Origin: Clostridium sp. UBA4108
Lineage (GTDB): Bacteria > Bacillota > Clostridia > Clostridiales > Clostridiaceae
Assembly: GCA_002381695.1 (NCBI GenBank)
Contig: DFXM01000007.1
Coordinates: 1-38,407 of the forward strand
Length of the DNA: 38,407 bases
Direction of reading: 5' to 3'
The position numbers were made by a program, and so were the translations under genes. The notes beneath the pieces were generated by a model. It made no database searches. It was given only the letters and a program-made list of their open reading frames with translations, and was not told the origin of the DNA. Position 1 is the first letter of the stretch; each line of letters starts with the position of its first letter. Below are positions 1 through 7,833 of this stretch, one piece after another.

Positions 1-138
1 AAATAAATAAGTCAGAATTCTCGTCTGTTTTGAGTTATACTGCGTTAACAGAACCCTTAGATAGTGCTACTATTTGCGGAACCTGTTTCCTTGTCTAACT
101 CAAAATATACTTCCCATCTTTGACTTATTATTTATTTT
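1..138. ncRNA. Rod-like imperfect inverted repeat, possible structured RNA (strand unknown)
   Basis: Three nested complementary blocks lie on one axis: an outer pair 1-14 with 121-137 (one bulged base), a perfect 10-bp pair 28-37 with 96-105 (TTTTGAGTTA/TAACTCAAAA), and an inner AACAG/CTGTT pair (47-51 with 83-87). The tip is a small hairpin, ATAGT-GCT-ACTAT at 61-73. Internal loops separate them on both sides. A long rod with a central bubble is the general shape of 6S RNA, but I do not recognise a family sequence signature and cannot tell which strand is transcribed. The outer stem may extend left of the window. It is locally less AT-rich than the spacer that follows. The 114 bases between it and the next gene hold several TATAAT-like hexamers but no clear paired promoter. 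Confidence 0.35.
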
Positions 139-251
139 CAGATGCCTAATTAAGAGTGTAAATTTTATAATGCATATGTAAATTACTTTAATTATATTAG
201 TATATAATTTATAATCAATGATATGTATATAAGAGTTAAGGATGTGTTCAT

Positions 252-989
252 ATGAGGGTAAGAAGAGTCAGAGATTTAATATTAATAGATATAGATGATA
301 AGAAGAGCTTGGTTATAGCCTGTGACAGCTGTGGGGGAGCTGGAAATAAGGATAATGATGTTTTAAAAGTTCCACCATTTATTACAGGAAAATACACTGC
401 AAGAGTGCCACTTTTAGAGGTAATGTGTAGTGGAGCTAAAGTTAGTACAGTTATAGACAATCTATGTTGTGAGATGATACCTACAGGAGAGGAAATAATT
501 ACAGGAATAAAAAGTGAGCTTAAGAATGCTGGACTTGTGGATGTTATTTTAGGAGGTAGTACAGAGGAGAATTTTGTAACTTCAATGACAGCACTAGGTA
601 TGAATGTTATTGGAATTGCAGAAAAGAAAAATCTTAAGGTAAATAATGTGAAAGAGGGAGGGATAATATACTCAATTGGGATTCCTAAGGTTGGGGGAGA
701 GATCAACTTAGAGAAGGGGAGAGATCATTTTTCTTATGATATACTCAATAAGCTTATAACCCTAGAAGGGGTATATGAACTAGTACCTGTAGGATCTAAA
801 GGGATTTTATATGAAGCAGAGGAGTTAGGAAGAAATAATAATAAAACCTTGGTATTAGAAAAAAATTTACATGTAGACATATACAAATCAGCAGGCCCAT
901 CTACTGTAGCTATAGCTTGTGTTTCGGAAGAATTGTGTAAATACATAGAGCAAATACCTTTTAGCAATAGAATAGGAACTTTAAAGTAA
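252..989 (+). CDS. AIR synthase-related protein (PurM/HypE/SelD-like fold)
   Basis: A 245-residue protein resembling the PurM/ThiL/HypE/SelD ATP-binding superfamily. The N-terminal half (about residues 8-100) looks like an AIRS N-terminal domain, with a CDSCGGAG segment near residue 24 and a VPLLEVMCSGAK segment. The second half (about 110-235) looks like a short AIRS C-terminal domain. At 245 residues it is shorter than PurM, HypE or SelD (about 330-350), so it is a compact member whose substrate I cannot assign. The ATG at 252 has an AAGGAT ribosome site about 10 bases upstream. It is 109 bases ahead of a ferredoxin-like gene on the same strand. Superfamily membership is from recognised sequence pattern; the specific reaction is unknown. 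Confidence 0.7.
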   Translation: MRVRRVRDLILIDIDDKKSLVIACDSCGGAGNKDNDVLKVPPFITGKYTARVPLLEVMCSGAKVSTVIDNLCCEMIPTGEEIITGIKSELKNAGLVDVILGGSTEENFVTSMTALGMNVIGIAEKKNLKVNNVKEGGIIYSIGIPKVGGEINLEKGRDHFSYDILNKLITLEGVYELVPVGSKGILYEAEELGRNNNKTLVLEKNLHVDIYKSAGPSTVAIACVSEELCKYIEQIPFSNRIGTLK

Positions 990-1098
990 TTATAAAAAGG
1001 TAACTATTGTTACAGTTTGTAAATTGGAAAAAATGTATAATAAACTTAAAGTTAATTAGATACAAATAAGAAAGTAATTTAATGCAGGGGGTTTTATT

Positions 1099-1839
1099 AT
1101 GAAGAGAAGAATAATTAAAATACATGAAGAAAAATGCAATGGATGTGGACTATGTGTAACAGCTTGTCATGAAAGTGCCATAGAATTAGTAGATGGTAAA
1201 GCAAAGCTTGTTAGTGATATATACTGTGATGGACTTGGAGATTGCCTTCCAAACTGTCCTACAGGTGCTATTGAAATGATAGAGAGAGAAGCTGAGGAAT
1301 ATGATGATGATGCAGTGAAGGAAAGAATAAAAGAGGTTAGGGGAGAGAAGAATTCTGAAGAAAAAAAACTTCCTTGTGGATGTCCAGGAACTATGGCAAA
1401 AACTATAGAAAGAAAGCCAATAGTTACTATGCAAACTACAGCTAAAAAGTCAGAAATTATAGGGGATACAGCTTCAGAGCTTATGCAATGGCCAGTGCAA
1501 TTAAATTTAATAAATACTGCAGCTCCTTATTTAAATAATGCTAATCTATTAATAGCTGCAGATTGTACAGCTTATGCCTATGGAAATTTTCATAAAGAGT
1601 TTATAAAGGACCATGTTACAGTAATAGGATGTCCGAAGTTAGATGACAATGAACATTATAAGAATAAATTAACTGAGATATTAAAGAAAAATAAAATTAA
1701 GAGTATAACTGTAGTAAGGATGGAAGTACCTTGCTGTGCTGGAATAGTAAGTTCTGTAAAAGGAGCAATGCTCAATTCAGGGATTATTGTACCTTATAGA
1801 GAAGTAACTATTGGAACTAATGGGGATATAATAGAGTAA
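1099..1839 (+). CDS. Ferredoxin-like iron-sulfur protein with C-terminal Cys-rich extension
   Basis: A 246-residue protein with an N-terminal two-cluster ferredoxin module. The first cluster motif is complete (Cys13, 16, 19, 23). The second reads CDGLGDCLPNCP, with Cys43, Cys49 and Cys53 but Leu46 where the second Cys of CxxCxxCxxxC would be, so it has three classical ligands. After an acidic linker (about 60-88) come more cysteines: CGC at 92-94, Cys155, Cys177 and a Cys-Cys pair at 211-212, in a domain of unknown role that could bind a further metal or be redox active. The start has a strong AGGGGG site. A TATAAT hexamer at 1036-1041 could be a -10, but no good -35 accompanies it. An electron-transfer role is inferred from the family; partners are unknown. 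Confidence 0.8.
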   Translation: MKRRIIKIHEEKCNGCGLCVTACHESAIELVDGKAKLVSDIYCDGLGDCLPNCPTGAIEMIEREAEEYDDDAVKERIKEVRGEKNSEEKKLPCGCPGTMAKTIERKPIVTMQTTAKKSEIIGDTASELMQWPVQLNLINTAAPYLNNANLLIAADCTAYAYGNFHKEFIKDHVTVIGCPKLDDNEHYKNKLTEILKKNKIKSITVVRMEVPCCAGIVSSVKGAMLNSGIIVPYREVTIGTNGDIIE

Positions 1840-1864
1840 TTCAAATATAAAAGAAGGCGAAATT

Positions 1865-1894
1865 AAAGCAGTAAAGGTACTTCCTTACTGCTTT
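1865..1894. terminator. Bidirectional terminator hairpin between convergent genes
   Basis: A near-perfect inverted repeat with arms AAAGCAGTAA and TTACTGCTTT and extra inner pairs, lying between the ferredoxin-like gene and the helicase that converges on it. It is A-flanked on the left and T-flanked on the right but lacks a long T run on either side. It is extended by GGCG/CGCC at 1856-1859 and 1899-1902. A second stem (1901-1908 with 1948-1955, CCAATTTT/AAAATTGG) shares the right flank. Confidence 0.6.
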
Positions 1895-1994
1895 GTTCCG
1901 CCAATTTTATATACTATTTTTATAGTGTATAAAGAGTTAGTTTTACCAAAATTGGTCACACTTAACTATTGATAAATTTAACTCATCTTTTGTT

Positions 1995-3569
1995 TTATCT
2001 TCTTCTCTTGTTATTAGAAATTTCTATATTAACTTTTCTCTTACCAAATTTCTCACCCTTACAGTTAGTGATTATTACATCAACTAGTTTTGATGGTACA
2101 TCAATGAAAGAGAATTTATCTAACATATCAATTCTTCCAACTTCTTTTCCTTTAACACCAGCATTGTTATCAAGGAATTCTAGAATATCCTTAGTTTTTG
2201 CTTTATCAAGCTTACCGATAGATAAGAAAAGTCTTGTAGTATCTTCTTCATCTATACTTTCTTCGCTATAGTTATAGTTTAATTCTTTATCAAACATTAA
2301 CTTAAGAAGAGATGCAGCTACATCTTCACTTCCATATTCACTTATAAGTTCTTTAGCCATTGGAAGGAAAGTTTCATAAGCATTTTCTTTTAATATATTA
2401 CCAATGTTTTCAAGTAAACTACCTGATTTTGCTGAGAATATATCACTTAATGTAGGAATTTCTTTCTTTTCAATTTTAGCTTTAGTGTGATTCTCTATTT
2501 CTCTAATGAAAGAAGTTTCTTTTCTAGTAGCAAAGCTATAAGCTATACCCTCTTTATTAGCTCTACCAGTTCTACCTATTCTGTGGACGTAAGATTCAAC
2601 ATCTTGAGGTAAATCATAGTTTATTACATGAGTTACATTTTCAACATCTATTCCTCTAGCAGCTACATCTGTGGCTATAAGGAAGTTTAAATTACCACTT
2701 TTAAATTTTTTAAGAGTATTTAATCTTTGGCTTTGTTTCATATCTCCATGCATACCTTCAACTACATATCCTTTTCCTTGAAGCGCATCTACTAATTCGT
2801 CAACACCTTTTTTAGTTTTACAGAATAATATTGCACTTGTTGGATTATCTACATCTAATATTCTACAAAGGGATTCTAGTTTGTTAGATTGATTAACTAG
2901 GAAATAGTACTGTTTTATCTTAGAAACAGTCATAGATTTTTTAGCAATAGCTATATGCTCAATATCAGGTTTCATATAGTTTTTAGCTAGATTTTTAATT
3001 TGTCTAGGCATAGTAGCTGAAAATAGAAGTGTTTGTCTGTCTTCATTTAAATTTGATAAAATACTTTCTATATCATCTATAAATCCCATATTAAGCATTT
3101 CATCAGCTTCATCTAAAACTAAGAATTTAACATCTTGTAGTTTTAAAGTTCTTCTATTTATATGATCTAATATTCTACCAGGAGTTCCAACAACAATATC
3201 TACACCTCTTTTAAGAGCAGAAAGTTGTCTTTCAAAGGACTCCCCACCATAGACAGCTAATATTTTATACTTTTCATATTTGCATAGTTTGTTTAATTCT
3301 TCGCTAACTTGTAGAGCAAGCTCTCTAGTAGGAGCAAGAATTAAAGTTTGGATTTTACCACATTTTGGTTCCATATTACTAAGTATTGGAGCTCCAAAAG
3401 CAATGGTTTTTCCAGTTCCTGTCTGTGCTTGGCCTATTATGTCAAAGCCCTGTAAGCTTACAGGTATACTTTTTTCCTGTATATCACTTGGGTATTCAAA
3501 ATTCAGATCTTGTATAGCTTTAAGTACTAATTCACCCAAGCCTAATTCTTCAAATTTAGTTTTGTTCAT
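1995..3569 (-). CDS. DEAD-box ATP-dependent RNA helicase with DbpA-type RNA-binding C-terminus
   Basis: A 524-residue helicase carrying the DEAD-box motif set: AQTGTGKT (48-55, motif I), PTRELALQ (Ia), TPGRILDH (Ib), DEAD (153-156), SAT (184-186), the ATDVAARGID segment (V) and HRIGRTGR (329-336, VI). After the two RecA-like domains (to about 365) and a helical linker, residues about 445-520 match the DbpA/YxiN RNA-binding domain (GRIDML...FSFIDVP), which in DbpA recognises a 23S rRNA hairpin. The protein ends in a basic KRRR tail. Family members unwind RNA in ribosome assembly, mRNA decay or cold adaptation; the exact role here (DeaD/CshA-like or DbpA-like) is not decided by sequence alone. 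It is monocistronic, divergent from the M16 peptidase across 276 AT-rich bases. Confidence 0.93.
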   Translation of the reverse strand: MNKTKFEELGLGELVLKAIQDLNFEYPSDIQEKSIPVSLQGFDIIGQAQTGTGKTIAFGAPILSNMEPKCGKIQTLILAPTRELALQVSEELNKLCKYEKYKILAVYGGESFERQLSALKRGVDIVVGTPGRILDHINRRTLKLQDVKFLVLDEADEMLNMGFIDDIESILSNLNEDRQTLLFSATMPRQIKNLAKNYMKPDIEHIAIAKKSMTVSKIKQYYFLVNQSNKLESLCRILDVDNPTSAILFCKTKKGVDELVDALQGKGYVVEGMHGDMKQSQRLNTLKKFKSGNLNFLIATDVAARGIDVENVTHVINYDLPQDVESYVHRIGRTGRANKEGIAYSFATRKETSFIREIENHTKAKIEKKEIPTLSDIFSAKSGSLLENIGNILKENAYETFLPMAKELISEYGSEDVAASLLKLMFDKELNYNYSEESIDEEDTTRLFLSIGKLDKAKTKDILEFLDNNAGVKGKEVGRIDMLDKFSFIDVPSKLVDVIITNCKGEKFGKRKVNIEISNNKRRR

Positions 3570-3845
3570 CCATATTCCTCTTCTCTATTTTCTTTAAAAT
3601 ACACTTAATAGTATCATAGTATAACCATAATAGCAAATAAAATAACAAATTTTATCAGATTATTTATATTTAATTTAAAAATAAAATCTATAAATAATCA
3701 ATTACAGATTATTTAAGGGAAAAATGCAATCCAAAATGTATAATATATAGAATTTTAAAACATAGCTTATTAGTAAAAAATCATATATTATAGTATAGTA
3801 GATAAAATTTATAATATAGATAGAGGAGAGTATTAAGAAGAATAT

Positions 3846-5096
3846 ATGGATAAACAATTGTTTGATACTTTAGAAATGAATTTAGAGAATGGAATACAAT
3901 TAATTACTATAAAAAAGACCACGCAAATATCTTCAATTCATATAGGGATAAAAGTGGGAGCTACAAATGAGGAGAAGAAACAAAGAGGAGTATCCCATTT
4001 TATTGAGCATATGCTTTTTAAAGGAACCTATAATAGAAATAATGAGCAGCTTAATAGTGAATTAGAAAATTTAGGTGGAGAGTATAATGCCTATACAGAT
4101 TATACTTCTACTGTATTTAATACTACTATGTTAAATGAAGAATTAGAGAATGGCATAAAGTTATTAGGGGATTTAGTTCAAAATCCAACCTTTAGGGAAG
4201 AGGATATAAATAAGGAAAAAGGGGTTATTTTGGCTGAACTTAGAAGTGGTAAAGATGATGTAGAGGATTTATCTTTTCAAAAGGTAAATGAAATAGCTTT
4301 TGATGAAAGTCCTTTAAAAATAGATGTCATAGGAAAAGAGAGTGTAATAAAAAATATACAGAGAGATGAAATCTTGGAGTATTATAAAGCTCATTATACT
4401 CCTAATAATACAGTAATAACTGTGGTTTCTAACTATGATCATGAACATGTAAGAGTATTAATAGAAAAATACTTTGGACAGTGGAAGAAAAAGTTATTAA
4501 ATAAGAAACAGGCATTATTTGAGAAAAATAAAGATAAGATAAAAAGAACTCACAAGAATAATATGGAGCAAAGCACTATAGTGTACCTATATACATTTAA
4601 TGATTTAAATAAGGCAGAAGAATTAGCTTTAAGGGTGTTAAATCATAAATTTGGAGAAAGTTCTAATTCTATTTTATTTAGAGAATTGAGAGAAGACAAG
4701 GGACTTGCTTATGATGTGTATACAAGTCTAGACTTAACCGCTAATATTAAATCTCTATATATTTATGCGTCAGTAGCTAAAAAAGACATAGAAGAAGGGA
4801 TAAACACTATAGAAAATTGCATAAAAAAGGTCAAAGAGGGAATAATTGTATTTGATGAACACACCATAAATCTTATGAAGAAGGTATTTAAGACAGCAGT
4901 AGCATCTACTTTAGAAGATTCTTCAGATTTGGGGAATTATGTATTACATCAAGCTATGGAAGGTGAATATATATATGAATTTTTAAATGATATGGAAGAA
5001 ATGAATAGAATAACTTCAGAAGATTTATATAGTGTAGCTAGGAAAGTATTAAATAATCCTACAATCCATGTACTAATATGTGATGGTGATGAGTAA
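3846..5096 (+). CDS. M16 family zinc metallopeptidase
   Basis: A 416-residue insulinase/processing-peptidase-like protein. The inverted zinc motif HFIEH is at residues 51-55 (His51, Glu54 catalytic, His55), with the third ligand Glu131 at the family's usual spacing. Residues 1-200 form the catalytic M16 N-domain; the second half contains the LFRELREDKGLAYDVY segment typical of the M16 C-domain. There is no signal peptide or membrane segment, so it is probably cytoplasmic. Family members degrade peptides or process precursors; the substrate is unknown. The ATG is preceded by a GAGGAG 17 bases away and by a closer purine run (AAGAAG). It overlaps the region just before recX and is probably co-transcribed with it. 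Confidence 0.93.
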   Translation: MDKQLFDTLEMNLENGIQLITIKKTTQISSIHIGIKVGATNEEKKQRGVSHFIEHMLFKGTYNRNNEQLNSELENLGGEYNAYTDYTSTVFNTTMLNEELENGIKLLGDLVQNPTFREEDINKEKGVILAELRSGKDDVEDLSFQKVNEIAFDESPLKIDVIGKESVIKNIQRDEILEYYKAHYTPNNTVITVVSNYDHEHVRVLIEKYFGQWKKKLLNKKQALFEKNKDKIKRTHKNNMEQSTIVYLYTFNDLNKAEELALRVLNHKFGESSNSILFRELREDKGLAYDVYTSLDLTANIKSLYIYASVAKKDIEEGINTIENCIKKVKEGIIVFDEHTINLMKKVFKTAVASTLEDSSDLGNYVLHQAMEGEYIYEFLNDMEEMNRITSEDLYSVARKVLNNPTIHVLICDGDE

Positions 5097-5097
5097 A

Positions 5098-5928
5098 ATG
5101 AGTAATACAATAACTAAGATTGAAATACAAAAGAAAAATGAAAACAGGGTAAATATATTTATTGATGGTGAGTTTTCATTTTCTTGTAGTAGTGAGCTTG
5201 TATATTATCATAAGCTTCACAAGGGAAGAGTTATTGAGATAGAGGATTTTGAAAAGGTAATAAGTGAAGATAATTATATTAGAGGGAAAAATGTGTCTTT
5301 AAAGTATATTGAAAGGACTTTAAAAACTGAAGCACAAATTAGGGAGTACTTAGTAAAAAAAGAATTTGATGAAAACACTATTGACAGAGTAATAAATTTT
5401 CTAAAGGAATATAAATTCATAGATGATTATTATTATACTAAGGCTTTTATAAATACTAATATAAAATCTTGGGGAAAAAATAAAATTATATACAACTTGA
5501 AAAGTAAGGGCATAGATGATGATATTATAAATAGAGTGATTAATGAACTTCCTATGGAGAGTGAAATTACTATTGCATTATCTTTAGCAGAAAAAAAATT
5601 AAAACTGTTATGTAATAAAGAAAATAGCAAAATAAAAATTCTTCAAAAACTTAGTAGCTATTTAGTTTCTAGGGGATATAATTTCGAAATAATTAATGAA
5701 GTTATTTCAAAGATGCATATTGAACCTAAACAAGATAGTGAAAAATGCGAAGAGGATAAGTATTCCAAATTACTGGATTTGGCAAGTGGAAGGTATGAAA
5801 AATTAAAGAAATCAGAGCAAAATCATATTAAGTTGAAAAAAAAGCTTCAAGATTTTCTATTGAGAAAAGGATATAACTATGATGAAATAAAGGAATGTAT
5901 TAAACATATAGAGGAAGAAGATTTTTAA
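5098..5928 (+). CDS. recX: RecX family regulatory protein
   Basis: A RecX-like protein of 276 residues from this start. It opens with the ITKIEIQKKNENRVNIFIDGE strand typical of clostridial RecX and continues with the three-helix repeat units (segments such as IREYLVKKEF, INFLKEYKFIDDYYY and KIIYNLKSKGI). RecX binds RecA filaments and modulates recombination and the SOS response. Upstream in-frame codons GTG 5080, ATG 5083, GTG 5086 and ATG 5089 lie inside the end of the M16 gene. I prefer ATG 5098, right after the M16 stop, because it matches where family members begin; none has a strong ribosome site, so translational coupling is likely. recA is not in the window. Confidence 0.85.
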   Translation: MSNTITKIEIQKKNENRVNIFIDGEFSFSCSSELVYYHKLHKGRVIEIEDFEKVISEDNYIRGKNVSLKYIERTLKTEAQIREYLVKKEFDENTIDRVINFLKEYKFIDDYYYTKAFINTNIKSWGKNKIIYNLKSKGIDDDIINRVINELPMESEITIALSLAEKKLKLLCNKENSKIKILQKLSSYLVSRGYNFEIINEVISKMHIEPKQDSEKCEEDKYSKLLDLASGRYEKLKKSEQNHIKLKKKLQDFLLRKGYNYDEIKECIKHIEEEDF

Positions 5929-5947
5929 TAATTTGGAGGATAAAATT

Positions 5948-7153
5948 TTGGATATAGGCAAGGAGATAGGACGTTATATTATGGAATTTGTTAAAAATGT
6001 TAATATAGTTTCACTAGGTATATTTATAGCACTTCTTTATCCAATATTGATAGGATTTGTGTTTAAATTGAGGAGTAGCTCTTTAATTAATACTATAAAA
6101 AGTGTATTAAATTCTGTATCTATACTAGTGTCTTTAGTTATTAGTTTTCATTTAATAAATAACATATTTGTTTTAAATAAATATAATTTATTAGATTATT
6201 TAGCTAAAAAATTATCACCCACTATAATAACAGTAATCACCACTTCTAGAGTTTTTATAACCATAACAAGTATAGTTATATTTATAGTAATACATCAATT
6301 AATAAAGCTAGTTATTAGCTTTATTAGTAGAATTACCTTTGAACCATTATTAGATATTTTGGATGAGTTCATTAAAACTCAAAGTAGTATATTAAAGCGT
6401 GTAGTTGGAGCTATATTTCAAATTCCTAGAGGATTGTGCTATGCTTTAGTATTAACTTTCTTATTAAACCTATCTTCAGGATTTCTATTTGATAGTAAGA
6501 TTAAAGGTATACTAGAGGAATCTAAAATTTATAACTATATTAATAACAATGGTGTAATACCGGTATTTAATTCTCAACTAGCAAAAACCTTACCTAACAT
6601 AATTAATGATTCATTTAAAATATATGATGGCGAAAACAATTCTATAGATATTGGAAATAATTCTATAAAAGGATTGGTATATTATAATGGAGTTACTCTA
6701 GAACAAGGAGTAAAGTCAGATAGTACCATCGATGAAACTGCTAAGGCTATTACTGAAGAATATAGTTCAACCTTTGAAAAAGGTAAGGTATTATATAGTT
6801 GGGTTGGAAGAGAGATAACCTATGATGATGAGAAGGCAGTTAATGTAATGAATAATGATAACAATATTAAATCCGGAGCTATGGAAGCCTTCTATAGTAA
6901 AAAAGGAGTATGTTTTGATTATGCATGTTTATATGTTGCCATGAGTAGGGCAAACAATATAAAGGTTAGGTTAGTTGTTGGTGAAGGATATAATGGAGAG
7001 TCATGGGTAAGTCATGCATGGAATGAAATCTTTATAGAAGAGTCTCAGAAGTGGATAAGTGTAGATCCAACTTTTTATAATGCAGGAGATTATTATGGAA
7101 ATGAAAATTTTAATGCAGATCATAGAAAGAGAACAGTTGCAGGAGAATGGTAA
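5948..7153 (+). CDS. Membrane protein with C-terminal transglutaminase-like domain
   Basis: A 401-residue protein in two parts. The N-terminal half has about four hydrophobic segments (roughly 20-40, 52-75, 92-117, 160-178) and resembles a CvpA-like membrane module. The C-terminal half is a transglutaminase/cysteine-protease-like domain with the triad visible as Cys322 (KKGVCFDYACLY), His356 (SHAWNEIF) and Asp373 (VDPTFYN). The start is TTG 5948, because GGAGGA at 5935-5940 sits 7 bases before it; an earlier in-frame TTG at 5933 overlaps that ribosome site. It follows recX closely and ends at a terminator. The family acts on peptide bonds or crosslinks at the cell surface; the target here is unknown. 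Confidence 0.85.
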   Translation: MDIGKEIGRYIMEFVKNVNIVSLGIFIALLYPILIGFVFKLRSSSLINTIKSVLNSVSILVSLVISFHLINNIFVLNKYNLLDYLAKKLSPTIITVITTSRVFITITSIVIFIVIHQLIKLVISFISRITFEPLLDILDEFIKTQSSILKRVVGAIFQIPRGLCYALVLTFLLNLSSGFLFDSKIKGILEESKIYNYINNNGVIPVFNSQLAKTLPNIINDSFKIYDGENNSIDIGNNSIKGLVYYNGVTLEQGVKSDSTIDETAKAITEEYSSTFEKGKVLYSWVGREITYDDEKAVNVMNNDNNIKSGAMEAFYSKKGVCFDYACLYVAMSRANNIKVRLVVGEGYNGESWVSHAWNEIFIEESQKWISVDPTFYNAGDYYGNENFNADHRKRTVAGEW

Positions 7154-7190
7154 AAACAAGCATAAACACTAGGTTTAGCTTGTTTTTTTA
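7154..7190. terminator. Bidirectional terminator
   Basis: The stem AAACAAGC-TAAAC/GTTTA-GCTTGTTT is followed by a T run on plus and by a T-rich stretch on minus. The stop codon of the minus-strand TPR gene (7175-7177) lies inside the stem, so one hairpin ends both convergent units. Confidence 0.85.
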
Positions 7191-7531
7191 TATTTAGAGA
7201 GAATTAAATTTATGGCTTTTTCACATTCTTCATCAGAGTTATCTAAAGCCCAAGCTGTGTTGAAATAATTAAGAGCTTTTCCATTTTCATTTAACATTGC
7301 ATAGCAGTAGGCAAGATTAAAATAATATTTGCTTTCTTTTTTTAGTTCTATGGCTTTATATATTAAATCTATGGCCTTATAATAATCTTTTAACTTTATA
7401 AAACAAACTGCAGAATTATATAGAGCTGGAGCTTCATGTTCCTTTATTTCTACTGATTTTTTGTACATACTTATGGCATTTTTATAATCCTTTGAATTGT
7501 ACAATTCATTCGCCTTACTGAAATAATTCAA
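7175..7531 (-). CDS. Small tetratricopeptide-repeat protein
   Basis: A 118-residue protein made almost entirely of three TPR helical pairs. Segments such as YNSKDYKNAISMYKKSVEI, ALYNSAVCFIKLKDYYKAIDL and YYFNLAYCYAMLNENGKALNYF carry the TPR pattern of small and aromatic residues. TPR arrays are protein-interaction scaffolds; no enzymatic domain or signal peptide is present and the partner is unknown. The start is TTG with an excellent AGGAGG about 8 bases upstream. It is a single-gene unit, divergent from the giant activase gene. Confidence 0.85.
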   Translation of the reverse strand: MNYFSKANELYNSKDYKNAISMYKKSVEIKEHEAPALYNSAVCFIKLKDYYKAIDLIYKAIELKKESKYYFNLAYCYAMLNENGKALNYFNTAWALDNSDEECEKAINLILSKYKKTS

Positions 7532-7833
7532 AGTTATTACCTCCTAAATTAGATTACTTTACCTAAATAATTTCCAAAATAATAAAAAATATACCATAAA
7601 TATGAAGAAAACATTTTAAATTATAATTAATTATATATATTATTAAATGGAGACTATTGATTAATAGAATAATTATTTTTAGTAAATTAATTTAATAAGA
7701 AAATATCCTATACTATAGAGATTTAGATAAGTTGAAAAATAAATTATATAGAGATATACTTTATACATATATTGCAATAATTATAATGATTTCTATTTAA
7801 AATTGCAAAATAGATGTTAGTGGGGGAGTTAAT
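7532..7833. other. AT-rich divergent intergenic region
   Basis: These 302 bases separate the start of the TPR gene (minus) from the activase gene (plus), so they should hold promoters for both. The sequence is extremely AT-rich with many TATAAT-like hexamers, and I cannot pick one promoter over the others. No gene, RNA or clear inverted repeat was seen. Confidence 0.5.

Noticed and set aside
1..138. Firm assignment of the rod-like element as 6S RNA
   Set aside because: The overall shape fits, but I could not match a family sequence signature or decide the strand, so only a generic structured-RNA call is kept.
248..706. 152-codon open frame on minus opposite the AIR-synthase-like gene
   Set aside because: It is a mirror of a well-supported gene on plus, has no ribosome site, and its hydrophobic, repetitive composition is what antisense AT-rich coding sequence gives.
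5933..5950. Start of the transglutaminase-like gene at TTG 5933
   Set aside because: That codon overlaps the only good ribosome site (GGAGGA 5935-5940), which is correctly spaced for TTG 5948.
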